64,000 nt of DNA, from contig SWBL01000279.1 in assembly GCA_024195585.1 (NCBI GenBank), positions 1 through 64,000 of the forward strand. The letters are read 5' to 3'. A program made the position numbers and the translations under genes. This DNA comes from Aureobasidium sp. EXF-3400 (Eukaryota; Ascomycota; Dothideomycetes; Dothideales; Saccotheciaceae). Shown piece after piece: positions 44,691-57,500 of the stretch. The notes below the pieces were generated by a model, which was given only the letters and a program-made list of their open reading frames with translations, was not told where the DNA came from and did not search any database. The stretch's first letter is position 1; each line of letters begins with the position of its first letter.

Positions 44691-46793
44691 ATGGAATCTC
44701 TCGATGGATGCAGCTACGATGTCCTGATCTCTGGAACAGGCATCCAGCAGTCTTTGCTTGCTCTGTATGTCTCTACATGCTTTGCTGTTTAATTTGACCA
44801 GAGAGCTTGTCTGACTGACGCAGCTTCTTTGCTTAAAGTGCTCTCTCGCGCTCTGGCAAGAAGGTCTTGCATGTCGACAAGGATGACACCTATGGCGGTC
44901 CCGAAGCTGCCTTGAGTCTTAAGGAAGCTGAGCAGTGGGTTGAAAAACTCAGTTCTGGTACGTCACCACTTCTTATGCGACTCGACTTGGAACCTATACT
45001 GACATCTGCACAGCAAAGCAAACTCGATTCAGCAATGCTTCGATTACCAAATCGGCCGAAGGAGAGCAGAAACTCTCTCCTTCACAGAAATACGCTCTGG
45101 CGCTCGGGCCGACTCTGGTCTACACTCGTTCTGGCTTGCTACCTATCCTCGTGTCGTCCAAGACCAACGATCAGCTCGAGTTCATGGCTGTTGGTGGCTG
45201 GTTCGTTTTCGAAAAGAAGGATGACAGTTCGCGAGTGGTTCGTGTGCCGAACGGACGTGAGGACATCTTCGCCGACCCTTTCCTCACTCTCAAGATGAAG
45301 GGCCAGTTGATGAAGTTCCTCCGTTTTGTGGCCGCCTATGAGGACAAGCCTGAAATATGGCAGCCTCATCGCGACACTCCTTTTGCCGACTTTTTGTCAC
45401 AGCAGTTCGGTCTGCCAGCCGTCGACACCCTTATGGCTCTTTGCCTAAGCCTCGAAGTACCGGAGAAGACGACAACTGAGTTCGCTTTACCACGTATCGC
45501 TCGACACCTTCGCTCGATCGGTGTCTTTGGTCCTGGCTTTGGCGCTGTTATCCCTAAGTGGGGTGGTCTTTCAGAGGTCGCTCAAGTCGCTTGCCGAGCC
45601 TGTGCCGTCGGCGGCGGTGTCTACGTTCTTGGTCGAGGCATCTCTTCCATTGAACCTGCTCAGTCAGAAGAGGATGATGTTGAGGAGATTCCGAGGGAAC
45701 CAGAAAAGCCTGACGTCTCACAAGACATTCACAACTTGATCACCGAAGGCGAAGGCTTTGTCGACACCAACCCAGACAGTCTCGACGAACTAGAGTCTGG
45801 TATCAAGGAGCAATCCTTGGACGACCTTCTTGCTGCAGCTGGATACAGTGTTGCAGGTGTAGAGGAAGAAAAGCCCATATTTGTCGCTGAAGATCCTGTC
45901 GAGAAGCAGGGCGCTGCCGTGTCTTCTGAAAAGAAGTCATTGTACACTGTTCAGCTCAGCAATGGAGAGAAGGTGTCTGCGCAGTTTATCGTTGGCTCTT
46001 CAGACGATCTACCTGGATCAATTCCTTATACCACAATTGGCACCAAGGTTGCAGGAGCTCAACCTGAAGCTGTCTCTCGCAGCATCACAATCATATCATC
46101 ACCCATGCAACATTTGTTCGTCACTGTTGCTGAGGGTGGTGTCTCACCTGCAGGTGCCGTGGTGGTCTTCCCTGCGGGCTCCCTCTCGAGCCCAGCTCAC
46201 CCACCTGTTCAGATCATGGTTCACTCCAGTGATACCAGCGAATGCCCTAAGGGACAATGTAAGTTATGACCCTCTTCTTTACCCTCTCCCCTGGAAGCAC
46301 CATTTGCATGATGAATGATTTTTACGAATACTTATCTACATTGTCTGAAACAATAATGTCGATCAACACATCTCTGACAACCTGATCGCTTTGGTCTTCC
46401 AACCATTCATCACACACTCAATCGTTACATTCTCTTGCTCGAGCAATTGCTAATTGAGATTGAACAGGTATCGTATATGCAAGCACCGCAGTCACAGGTC
46501 AAGCAGGACAGGAGCTTCTTGCCGAAGCTGTCAAGTCACTTCTTGCAGCTCAAGATGGCGAGGCTCAAGCTCTTTGGTCACTCAGTTACGAACACCATGC
46601 TGAAGTAGCAGTACCATCGACTGAAACCTCCTCCAGTATCTTCAAGTTCCAGGAAGCACCACTGGACTATGTCTTCGATGATACGATCATTGAGAACGTG
46701 CAGGCAGCGTGGCAGAAGATTCTGCCTGAGGCCGATGACTTTATGGTCTTTGGCGAGAGGGATGGTGACGCTCAAGAGGAGAATGATGAGTGA
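44691..46793 (+). CDS. MRS6: Rab escort protein (Rab geranylgeranyltransferase component A)
   Basis: The 587-residue product presents new Rab GTPases to geranylgeranyl transferase II and delivers them to membranes. Exons are 44691-44764, 44839-44957, 45014-46258 and 46468-46793. The N-terminus YDVLISGTGIQQSLLALALSRSGKKVLHVDKDDTYGG is the GDI/REP dinucleotide-fold signature. YTRSGLLPIL, the FADFLSQQFGLP segment and GVFGPGFGAVIPKWGGLSEV are also typical. An acidic insert (about residues 300-390) is longer than in GDI, which supports REP over the related Rab GDI. The first intron uses an AAAG acceptor and skips a CAG 16 bases upstream; using that CAG would hit an early stop. The last intron is 209 nt. 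Confidence 0.9.
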
Positions 46794-47168
46794 TGAAAGC
46801 ATGTGGGAACCTCGATAGATTTGTTACATCACACGAATGATATGATTGCACACCGATACTCTTTCTTGTGTCACTGTGATCATTTACCATGCTTGCTGCT
46901 ACCAACTAGGATTGACCATGTATCGCGTTGACAAGGTGTGACATGATTCTATAGGTACAGGAAGCTACCCCACATGACGTATTGTTCGTTCCTGCATCAC
47001 CGTTAGAAGTTCAGTCCGCTGCTCCCGGTTTCTATCTGCTATATCTTCCTACCTTCCTTCTTACCTACTGTTCTCCTCAAAGACAGATACAAACCAATTC
47101 ACTCACGCCTTGCCAATTCACACCTCCCCCATACCAATCAACGCCTCTGCCATACCAATCCACACATC
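46794..47168. other. intergenic
   Basis: About 375 bases including a CT-rich leader (47030-47160) with three near-copies of a CCATACCAATC phrase before the next ATG. No other gene is visible. Confidence 0.5.
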
Positions 47169-47765
47169 ATGTCTTCCGACAGTCTCGCCATCTTCCGTAA
47201 GAGCATGGGCAATGAGCTCGGTGCCCTCGCGGACAAGCACTATCAACATGAGTGTGTATCTCCTACATCAAGACCCTGCTACCCTCTTTATACTAACACA
47301 CTCCACAGCCTTCAAGCCTCAGACCGCGCAGCTCTCCAATCAGCAGCGTCCCGCCTCTCAACACACACCACCATTGGCTCAGTGTTAGGCTTCTCCCTCG
47401 GCCTCTACGCCGCCATCCGCCTCCGCCGCAACCGCACCGCCATGTTCAACGCCTTCCGCACCACCGAAAAGCCCGTCGCCGTCCAATTCGCCGGCGGCCG
47501 CACCGAAACCCTCCCAGACCTTACACCCATGCTCAAGCCCTCCACTCTTGGCGACATTGCCACTTACACACTCTTTGGACTGGGAGGCTTATTTGTTGGC
47601 GGAGAGACTGGATTGCTGACTGGAGGATTGAGTGCGGGTAGTGCGATTAGAAAGGATCCAGAGGCGAAGAGGAGGATTGAGACTGCGTTTAGAAAGTTTA
47701 GGGCTGAGACTTTGAGGTTGGAGGCGGATCAGTTGGAGAAGGGTGAGAAGGCTTTGGGACTTTAG
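47169..47765 (+). CDS. small two-helix membrane protein, unknown
   Basis: I do not recognise a family name. Exons 47169-47251 and 47309-47765 give 179 residues. The 57-nt intron carries a TACTAAC branch site. It is in frame and stop-free, so retention would add 19 residues. Two hydrophobic stretches are visible: about residues 50-68 (TIGSVLGFSLGLYAAI) followed by RLRRNR, and about 108-132 (a Gly-rich LFGLGGLFVGGETGLLTGG segment). The tail is charged and helical (RRIETAFRKFRAETLRLEADQLEKGEK). The Gly-rich second helix and the basic loop suggest a mitochondrial inner-membrane or organelle protein, but this is a guess. It is the last intact gene before the decayed island. Confidence 0.7.
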   Translation: MSSDSLAIFRKSMGNELGALADKHYQHECVSPTSRPCYPLYTNTLHSLQASDRAALQSAASRLSTHTTIGSVLGFSLGLYAAIRLRRNRTAMFNAFRTTEKPVAVQFAGGRTETLPDLTPMLKPSTLGDIATYTLFGLGGLFVGGETGLLTGGLSAGSAIRKDPEAKRRIETAFRKFRAETLRLEADQLEKGEKALGL

Positions 47766-49670
47766 GAGATTTTGGAGAGGGATGTGCTGTGATGACTGCT
47801 TTTGCTCTGTATGATGGAAATGACACTATCCTATACGCTTTATCGTTTCTTTCTACCGGGACTCGAGGTGATTATGGGACGGCATTAACGTGAGTGCTGA
47901 CTCTGAGAGTAGGCCTGCATTGCTATTCTTGGACATAGGTACGTCGAACAAGTCAAGAGTATCCTTTTTACAAACATCGCTGACGCAATTGCGTATTCAA
48001 ACTCTCAGTGTATTGACGACCATTGCTTACACTGTCATCAGTCTCAACACTGCCACGATCAATTCGATGACTGACTGCAAACACAAATAACAGAAAGTTG
48101 GTTCTGTAAAACACTGCACTTCAGACGTATGTTGTGTGACAAACTTGGACGTTACAAAGAAGGCTTCAGGCTCCAAGCTTCAGGCAAGCAGACGGGGCAT
48201 CAAAGCTCGTTTGTTCTTCTTCTCATGTTTGGTACGACTGCTACAGAGCTTTCGTTTGACACTTGGTTTGTCCTTGGTCTCTTTTACCTCTCCTTCTTTC
48301 ATTGTCAACATAGTGCTTTCTGAACCATTCTGGAAGTGTCTGAAGCTTGCTTGAAGAGTGCAAACACCATCTCGCTCTTTCGACATCTGGACCAAGCTGG
48401 AAGATGCTGGAGGTGGAGAACGAGGTATATGAAGAGCTCTTTTGAAGAGTCCCTCCTATTCTATTTCTTCTCATCGTCCTCACTTCTCCACTTCGTTTTG
48501 TATATATATTTCTGGTCTTGGTCGCAGTTCTGGCTGTGTTACTTCCCCACTCAACAGCACTTCCGAACCTACCATCATCACTCACCAGCACAACGACTTT
48601 GTCATCATCAACGAAAAGCGCCATCGGAAGTCACTGCTACCGAGAATGATCAGGATGGAGTCACTGACCCTACCACTCGCGTGTATATCGTTCCCTCACC
48701 CTCATCATCACCCTCACTCTCTCGAGCCTGAGTTTGTCGGCTATTGAGGAATTGGCACCCCTCCTTTGACGCACTCCTGGTCGCAAATGACTGTATATAC
48801 CGCGAATATGCCAACCTGGGGAGATCCCGAGGAAGGAGCCAGCCCATAGCTGTGTACGCTCAAGAGTCTGTCAAGTCTTGCAGAGAGATCTACCTCGAAA
48901 GTGCTGGCACAAATTTCATCAGCGATATATCTGAGACTTGAACTTGCCGCACTCAAGATGCTGTTGAACGAGCTTCTAACAGCTTCCAGAAGGTACCGTT
49001 CCGTCTTCACTGTTGCTCAACACAAGGCACGTCGCGATGTCTACCCAACTGCGGCTCATCGCCATTCCATCTTGAGTGCCATGGCCGGACTATCTCATCT
49101 TCTCACCGTTGTCATCAATACGTTGTATAAGCGTTTGAAGAGTTCCACGGCTGCACTCAGAGATCGCTTGGGGAAACGAACTTACAAATCTGGCTGCTCC
49201 CATACGAATGGGACTTTGGGCAAATTCCAAGCTCACTGGCAAGCCAGGCTAAAAGATCTATATATATATGGTCTCTTTATGCCGGACGTCGACGGCACCT
49301 GGATCGGAGGTTCGCTTACCGCATGATTTGCTTCAACCTATCACTGGATCGTGCAAGAGGCTTCACTTCCATGGTACACAATGTCATGCTGTCCACTTCG
49401 TCATGATGTCCTCTTGCTTTCCCGCATACCACCACCACAACAACAGCGTTTGGGCTGATCTCAGAAGTTGCGGTGGATGTGCAGATTATCAATGATCCAA
49501 CTCTGTGGGACAAATCAATTCCTACACCGTTCTTGGTTCATTTTTGACTGGCGTAGAGTCGAGGGTATGGCACAAGCAAGAAGACCAGAGACAAGACCAT
49601 GACTCACTTGTTCATGACATCCAAAGATTGTGCTGCAGTTGATGGTTACGAGTAACAAACCGGACATGCA
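47766..49670. other. left flank of decayed island
   Basis: About 1.9 kb without a supported gene. A plus-strand fragment at 48901-49326 (LAALKMLLNELLTASRRYRS) and short coding-like pieces near 48590-48730 may be the first remnants of the decayed island, but they are too broken to assign. Confidence 0.35.
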
Positions 49671-51535
49671 TTGATCAACTTCGCCCTCCAGATCCTCACG
49701 ATCTACATTGCCAGTACTCACAAACCTTTCGCCGTCTGGGTGTCTCTCTGTTTCTGGTTTCCTTATCGCCCATCAACTTCGAAGGGTTACCATTCCAGAC
49801 CAACAAAGCATCGATCTCCCATCTCGGTACTTCCAGAAGTTTTCCAGGTTTTGGTGAAATGGGTGATATCCAGCCAGCGTTCAGATCTGCTGTCTCGAAT
49901 CGCAGAAGCTGGACCTCCACCGCGACAACGCCATCCGGAGATCCTACAATACCCGATGCATGAGCCATCGAGCAACATATACGAACTGGCCTGTTCTGTC
50001 AGTCCAGCTGCATTCTATGCCAGCGACTATCCCCTGAACACAACCCCTCTCTTCGTCACCTTCTGGGATGCAAATGGCGACAAAGCAGAATTACAGAAGC
50101 TCAGATTCGAGATCGACAACATTGTCTGGAGATCCTTCGGTATACAACCCATGACAAAGTACTTATGGCTCTACGGCAAACAGACAGTCAAAGAGTGTGA
50201 CGGTCAGTGTATACTTCCAGAGGCATGTGAGGAGTCCAAACATCGTGTGCCCTGCCTGTTGTCTATGTGGACGGTATGCCTTGTACAGATCACATGTTTG
50301 TCAGAATCCCAGTCCACTGGAGATAGAACTATCTCCCCTTCCAGCCAACATATCTTCCTCGGTCTCCCATGGGTTCGGGTGTGCAGTCGCCCGATATGAT
50401 GGGCCACCATGTTACTCCAGATCTTCCTTAATCTAGGTCTGATGGGCTGGCACTCGCCGACTCCGTGCACGCCATGGTACACTACCCATACATGCCAGTC
50501 TCAACCTACGACATTCAAACGTAGAGTCCAGCAACCGTGTCACACGTCTGGAACAGCAGCAATCTCAAAAAGCGCCATATATAAGTTCAACCGGCTGTGT
50601 GATCACATCTGGAGTTCGTCGTCGCTTCAACCGAAACTACCGGACCTGCCAACAACATCGGTTCTTCGGTCAAGGAGGGTATGGACCCCCTCTGAACAGC
50701 AGGTCCTCGGCCATCAGCCCCATGTACCGAGTTCCGGCAACTGTACTCTTCTATCACGGCGGCCACAGGGTGCAGAAACTCTCTTTGGACTTTGACGACA
50801 CCACTTCAGACTTGTATCCAGTCTGGAGCACTGTCCAACAAGATCGTGAGTTTGCCAAAGACTCCGGTCCAAGATACCGACATGACTGGGCTCGTATGAT
50901 GCAACTCAAGATCTTCTACGAGATTCGCGTCAGATCCAGTAAGAAAGGCGAAAGGACAACTTTTCTGACTTTCTCTGGCTTCTTAACCCACAACGCTTCA
51001 CATCTATCGTCAGAGAGGGTGAACAGTCTCCTGATTACTACGCCGCAGGTGTCAGCGCAGCTGTCCTCCCCGCCATCTTCTACATGTGCGTAATCTCGAG
51101 AGCACAAGGCATCATTACCCAGATTGGCCCACACAGAGTGCAATGCGCCGAAATTCCAGTATCCAAGATGGCTATTGTGGAGATTAAGCCAATGTATGCT
51201 CAGAGGATCAAGTATCGCGAGATACACCTTGACGTGGCCACCAGAAACGTCGAAGTCTCGCCTGACGAGGTCGCTGATAACGAACATGCCGCTTTTGAAA
51301 AGGCTGGCTCCACCAGTACGAGCTTTAGCCTCAACGATGAAGGCAGCAACTTTGCCAAAACCCCACTCATATGCCAGAGAGCCCCCAAGCCTTTTCAAAG
51401 GCTACCAACCTACTCACGACTACCAACCTCATTACGGATCTGCTGGTGAGAGCCGGTGAAGTCGATGGCTTGCCTGAGTGGCAGAGAGCGATCATTGAAG
51501 AGGCTCTGGAGAGAATTGTCGCTGGTCGTGGTTAG
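49671..51535 (+). pseudogene. decayed gene A (unknown family), many frameshifts
   Basis: Protein-like text runs on the plus strand but changes frame repeatedly. Clear pieces are TTPLFVTFWDANGDKAELQKL (about 50040), ALPVVYVDGMPCTDHMFVRIP (50250-50330), LADSVHAMVHYPYMPVSTYD (about 50455-50520), FDDTTSDLYPVWSTVQQDREF (50790), DNFSDFLWLLNPQRFTSIVR (50955) and, last, LPEWQRAIIEEALERIVAGRG ending at TAG 51533. At 50940-50955 the frame shifts by one base, and at about 51365 it shifts again. No recognised domain. The frame breaks lie too close together for introns. Homology between pieces is inferred from order and strand only. Confidence 0.55.
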
Positions 51536-51567
51536 CCAAGCCTACATACAGCAGAAACTCGTTCCCA

Positions 51568-52104
51568 GTGGATCTACAGAAGCTCATATACTCCACGCTT
51601 GGAGCTAGGAAATTGGAAGACTGTAAGAATGTATGGAGGACTCATCATCCCTACTATAGTATGGGAAATTTTGACTCCAACATCCTCTACCTCAACATCC
51701 AGGATTGGTGTTCCGCGCTGAATTTGGTGGATTTCACAGAGCTCACTTAGTTGTCTATCTCCACAACCTGATGGAGAAGCATAGCGCGTGCAATTTTGCC
51801 ATGACTGGTGTTGGTCTTCGGTCCTTTAAAGCTGCGATTCACGACACCCCGAAGAACCAGCACCAATTCTACTCTACCGTTGAGCGTAGCGACGATGGTA
51901 ACTCTGCCAACGTCAATGACGCTGGCTAGCACTGAGGGAAATAAGGATTTCTGCCTGCCTCCTGAATATGGAAGGCCTATATATGATGAGATAGATAGCA
52001 ACGGGCTATTGCATCCGTGTTCGACGGTCTTGACCGCATTGAACCTGGAGGACCATCATTCGGATCACCATGCCTCCTCCGGTAGCGGTACAGCTACCAA
52101 CTAG
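51568..52104 (+). pseudogene. decayed gene B fragment
   Basis: Two overlapping plus-strand frames look protein-like. One reads YYSMGNFDSNILYLNIQDWC (51655-51720). Another, from about 51705, reads FRAEFGGFHRAHLVVYLHNLMEK and ends at TAG 51927. A third continues DFCLPPEYGRPIYDEIDSNG to TAG 52102. The frames hand over to one another without splice signals. Function unknown. Confidence 0.45.
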
Positions 52105-52168
52105 GCCCCTGCCATGAGTCTATATAGGTCTTTGTCACAAAGCTACTCGACTGCAATCGTTGTCAAAG

Positions 52169-52983
52169 TTGCCTATCGAGCTCCGCCAGATGATCTATTC
52201 TTGCCTCTGGCCCGCCTACGGAGCAAAAGCTCTTGACATCAAGCAAGTATATACCACGACACCGGCACAGGAATTCGAAGACGTGCAGGACATCGAAGAG
52301 GCGCAGGGCGTTGAAGACTCCGGGTCAGTTTTCTAGTGACCATCGCTACTTCGACGTTGACAATGTTCACGACCTAGGCTGCTTCACCTGAAGCAGGACC
52401 AACCTATTCGTACCGGGAGACCACAGCCGAGTAGCAGCACGAGCAAGTATGGATCAAAGATTGTAGAAGCTGCATGCAGCGACCTCTCGCGAAATCTCGC
52501 ATTGAAGATTTGTGACACTTGCAGCCACCTCAGCCGTTCTCCATACCGAATAGGAGCCCGTGCCTTCCACATTGATCTTGGACAGCTCAGACCTCCTTCA
52601 ATCTGGTTTTGAATCCCGCCTGGACCTCGAACACCTGGACCGCATCGTACCATCTACCTTAGGCCAAGACGGCTGCCCGTCCACGAACGTAGTGGGCAAG
52701 AGCATTCTCGAAGGCCGAGGCAAGAAGGCCAAGAATCATGACACCCCGGTTGTCACAGTGGTGTGTAATGGCCAGCCGTCCTTCGCCCAAGCTGTCCTGC
52801 AGCTGCTTGCCGGGCCGTTGTATGCTTTGCTCGAGACCGAGATGTACAAGGCATCCTCGACAGAGACCAGAGAGCATTCGCGTCCTCGACGAGGAACTCG
52901 CACACGTCGAGATGCGCGAATTGGCCAATCTCCCCGCTCACATGTTCTCCTGGCTCGGAGAATTTACCTTTTCCACAGTTTGA
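52169..52983 (+). pseudogene. decayed gene C with 2EXR/F-box-like start motif
   Basis: The frame 52169-52336 opens LPIELRQMIYSCLWPAYGAK, which matches the fungal LPxELRxxIYxxLW motif that begins many 2EXR/F-box-like hypothetical proteins. It stops at TAG. The text resumes in another frame at about 52358-52612 (YGSKIVEAACSDLSRNLALK). It resumes again at 52560-52870 (TPVVTVVCNGQPSFAQAVLQ), then after a one-base shift as LDEELAHVEMRELANLPAHM to the stop at 52981. At least three frame changes, none at a good splice site, so I call it a pseudogene. Confidence 0.55.
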
Positions 52984-53374
52984 TATATCATAGCTGTACG
53001 ACCTTATTTCCTGTGAGTTTCTCTGTCACGGAATGTATGCATGCCATCAGAGGTGCCCGTCACTGCCATGATGCACTGAAGCAGTAAGCAATTGATAAAG
53101 ACGACGAGCTGGATGGATCCCTGTATGACGTTGGATAACGTATCTCTTGCGACTCCATGAGAGACAGCAACATGGCCGGCCTCAGTCCTCAATGATCCCG
53201 ACGCAACCATTTTTCTCGACACGTTGGTCAAGACGCGTAAAAAGCTTCTTAATAAGCTGAAACGTCAGATCAACGTTATTCACATTCTCGCTTCCTCAGT
53301 CTGGAGAGCGGAGATCAACAACAATCGATTCGAATGGCCAGGCCACCCTCGCCTCCCCGAAAACCATCTTATGC

Positions 53375-54561
53375 ATGACGATGTACTGGTATCAGAACGA
53401 GCGTGACCGTTCCACCGTTGCTTATCCACATAATGATAAAGCCTTTCCCCAGGGCACTGAAACAGTCCACAGGTCTATAATAAGCCGACAAGTACTCGGA
53501 GGAGATGATTATCCTGGTTCAGGTCAATCATACATCTCTCTACAGGGTTCATTGAAGAGGTCCATGGAATCTCTATATGATAGCCCAGAGTATGTGGTCT
53601 GGCTCGAAAGATCGCAAAAGCGATTGTCATACCACGATGGCTTGAATGTGGAAGTCTGGTACCTGGCCCACCTGGAGCGCCCAAGCCACCTGTCTCGTTG
53701 TTCCTCGATCTCCCACTCAACCCGATACTACGAAATTGGAAAGGAGAAGTCTTACAAGAAGGCAACTCAATATGGACATCGAACAAGGTACAACAAAGAA
53801 GACCCTGCACGCTACGAGCGGGTCCGCCTCCCGTGGACAGTACACCCTGTCCCACGTTGCCGAGTCCTCTGATGTGATCAAAATGATTGGTCCAATTCAA
53901 GTCAATCATACATCTCTCTAGAGGCTTCATTGAAGAGGTCCGTGGAATTTCTATAGGATAGCCCAGACTGTGGAGTCTCGCTCGGAAGATCGCAAAGGCG
54001 ATTGTCATATCATGATGGCTTAGGTGTGGAAGTCTGGTACCTGGACCTCTTGGAGCTCCCATATCACCGGTCCTATCGTCTTGTCATTTACTATACAGCC
54101 GAATAATATGGCTTTGGAAAACAGAAGCCCTGCAAATGGGCGCTGCACATGGATGTCGAACAAGGCATCAAGGACAAGCAGATCAAGCAAGCTGAAGCAT
54201 TTCACTTCAAGTCAGCTTTCATCGTTCTCTGTCCCGCTGTCAAGTGGTTCACCAAGCGATTCTATTTTACTCCCGATTTCCTCCTGGCCTATCGAAGAAC
54301 ACCAAGGAGATGAGGAAGGCTCTGGTGACCTATATATACTGTCTCAGCATCTCTTCGACTACTCCAGCACGAACCGTAGCTTCACTCGCATCTGTGTACC
54401 AGGATGCCAAAGACATCATGAAATGTACTCGCTATGAGGACAGGGGCCGAGTCTGCGATATGATGTTCAAGAAGCATGTTCGTCCTTGCACTACTTGTCG
54501 AACCGGTGGAGAGACGACTAAACAATCCTGCCTGCATGCGATGATCAAGAACTGGGGCTAG
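53375..54561 (+). pseudogene. decayed gene D with internal duplication
   Basis: A plus-strand frame (53375-53872) and its second copy downstream share the phrase SLKRS, DSP and RLSYHDGL, VEVWYL. The second copy continues YRLVIYYTAE, then FGKQKPCKWALHMDVEQGIK and FYFTPDFLLAYRRTPRR to TGA near 54315. In the second copy TAT has become TAG (about 53955) and a TAA appears near 54105. Text then resumes in a new frame, KDIMKCTRYEDRGRVCDMMF, ending at TAG 54559. No domain recognised. Confidence 0.5.
53506..54170. repeat. imperfect tandem duplication, about 290 bp units
   Basis: Bases about 53506-53795 and 53884-54170 are two diverged direct copies separated by about 90 bases. They share long exact stretches, for example TCATTGAAGAGGTCC, GGAAGTCTGGTACCTGG and GGATGTCGAACAAGG versus GGACATCGAACAAGG. 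The first 170 bases are about 80% alike; the rest is more diverged. Confidence 0.8.
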
Positions 54562-57500
54562 AACACAACCTGCTAAATACATCAACTGTCCCTTGTGGAT
54601 CCTTCAATGACCTCCCTGCTTTCCCAATCGTAGCCAAGGTCACCAAGGGATATGCTTTCCTTGTTCCTCAAAAATACTGCGAAATCCTGGGGCTTGGGAC
54701 AGCCGAGTTGAGTTATCAGGAACAGCGTATCCTCTTGTATATCATGACGGCGTAAGACAACACTATCAACCGTGCGTACATCAGGCAACAGGCTATCAAT
54801 GCCCTTGCAGGTGAACAAGGATTAGTCAACGCTTTACAAGCAGCAGACCTTGCTGCTGATTCCGCTGACCTAACCTCATCAGTCTGGATGAGATCAAAGC
54901 CGAATACTGTGCTTGTCAGCCTGGACATGGAAGTTGAACTGAGCACGTTCGCATGGTATGTGGTCATATCCGATGCTTTGACAGAGGAGTCCAAGCCGAT
55001 TCTATATATACTGTCGTTTCCGGAGCAGACGGTGCACCAGACTACTACACTATGATCAAGCATCCTATGTATCTATCGACTAGCTCAAAGAGCTCGAGTC
55101 GGAAAGTACACCAAGGTCTGACTTGGAGAAGTGTTTTGATCAGATGTTCTCCGAATGTCACAATTATAGTCCTTCTGGACCTACCCCAGGAGTCTACCAG
55201 AAAAGATGCAGTTCCGAAAGAGCGTGCCGGACGATCTGGCTCGGCAAGGATTAATGAATCCAGACACAAATTCGCTGGCTTCCAGGAGAAAGGGACGCGT
55301 GTTTGACAAGCAAGGGAAAGAGTTCACTGGCCAAGTGGACAAACAGGAACGTCCTGAAAAGCTCCAACAGAATTCTGCTTTGTCCCGACGATGTGTAATG
55401 TACAGACCGCGGATAGAAGCGTGCAGATCGCGAATGTCAAGAAAACTGACAAGCACACATGGCAGGAACGGCCCGGAGGGCTACTTGCTGCGGCCGCCAT
55501 GATAGGCAGTGGCATGGACTTGGTCCCTAGAGACGCCGTCATGATGGGCGATCTAGATTGGATTGTCCAGACCATGCAGTAGGTCGGTACGCCCCGATAA
55601 GACGCAAGGAACACTACATGTGAGGTACGAGATCACTTTCGAAGAAGTCGAGCACATCCTGTCACGCGATGTGTGGCACGACTGTAACCTGTCTCGCCGA
55701 ACTATCTATCACTGTTGCAGAACCCGGATGAGACGAGCTCAGATGACATGTTTAGCGCTGTTCACTCGGGTCTTCCGGGTTGTGTGCTTCTCAGAGGACA
55801 TCAGGGTACAATGGTGGATAAATAGACGTCTACTCTCGCTTGGTACAGTTCGTCAGCACCGAGGAACACACGATAACCCTCCCGCTCTGGTACCACTCTC
55901 CAGACCATCCCTGGCGTCTTTCAGGCTACCGATCAGCCCAACTACCACCCCATCTCCCTCGCCAGCAAATCCATCAACCGTCCCCCTTCTGCCTCTTTCA
56001 CTCCTCTACGCCCAATCCACCACTGGATGGCCCATCGTCCCGCCATCATACGCATATCTGCGACCCCACAGTTCGTTAAAGATCACTTCCGCACAAACAC
56101 ACCTGGTCACTGTTGAATGCGTAATTCCGTCCTCGACTCGGATGCTCCTCCACCTGACTCCAAGATCTGGATGAAGCCACTGGTAGCAAATTCACACATT
56201 CTCGTAGCTACACATCACAAAAGATCATATCAACAAGGCAGATCAATCCAAGAACTGCGACACAAAATGTCACTGGCTGGTGTTTTCATCCGCGATCTTC
56301 ATCGAGACTCACAGGAGGGTGGCGATCGTCCACGGTATATACAGGCATTACCTTGATACTGGGTATGCCAGAAGTGTCAAACACAACCTCCGACGATGTT
56401 CAAGAACAAATCCTCCAAAATCGTCTCGTCATCCCCTCCCAAGGAGAACGTGACTGGCACTGTTATCAGTGGCGAGCAGATGGTCAAGGGACTGTCTACA
56501 GTACCCGAGACTACTGGCGAGGAGCTCAAGGTAGTCTCCAAATCGACCAGCAATGGCAAGCAGGTGGTTAAGGAGCCTGCAGAAGCACCTTAGTCTACGA
56601 TCAGAAGATCCTGACAGCGACGATGATGCTTTCATAGAGGCGTCAAAAGAGCTTGAGGTGAAGGCGAGCTGATTTCCTGAGTTTAAACAAAGGGCAGTCT
56701 CGCACAGCTCCACCGCAGAATCTTCAGTAGCTTGTTTGATTGAGGGTCGATGCCTACAAAAGGTTAAGGCAGTCATCTAGGAGACACAGTAGAGCTACGA
56801 GGGAAATAGCCGGTAAGTCATGTGTCATGGCGACAAAAAGTCCTTTGAAGAGTTACAAGTTTAACATGACTCTTCAATCCATGATCATGGTGTCGTCAGA
56901 TGTAAAGGGCAAATCTGGGTCTTCAGGGGCAAGAACGAGAACCGGTGACAGGACTTCAATCTTTCCGTCATGGTTCTTTCCTCTTCTCAACTCCTCTTTC
57001 TCCGAGCCGCCCCTACCTCACTTAACAAGTCCAAGATTCATTGCCACCGACCCATGTGCCCTTCACGCTGTTGTAGTCATATGAGACACCGTTTCGGCCA
57101 GACAACAGCTATTCTATTGTGTCCTGATGAGCGAGGATTCAACTGGCCTTTGCCGCATTTCCAAAGCCGCAGGCGCCGACATTTTCGTGTTCACAAATTC
57201 CGCGAAGATATACTTCTAACTCTTGCTACTCGCCTTGCTGACTCGATTGCCCGCATAAAGAACGCCGTGGCTACAGTACTCAACTTGATACCCTCCATCA
57301 AAGACACCAAAGCCACCGCCGGCCATGAGTGCATTTGGAACCGAGACTCTCAAGTCCAAAATGGTCAGCGAGGAGCTATGGGAGCGTATCGCTGTGCTCA
57401 ACTTTTGGCAACTCTGGCTTCTGGTCTGGCTCTTGAACTGGAGTGGAGACCAAAATATCCCTCGAACTATGCCTCGACTTATATGGAAAGCACATTATCC

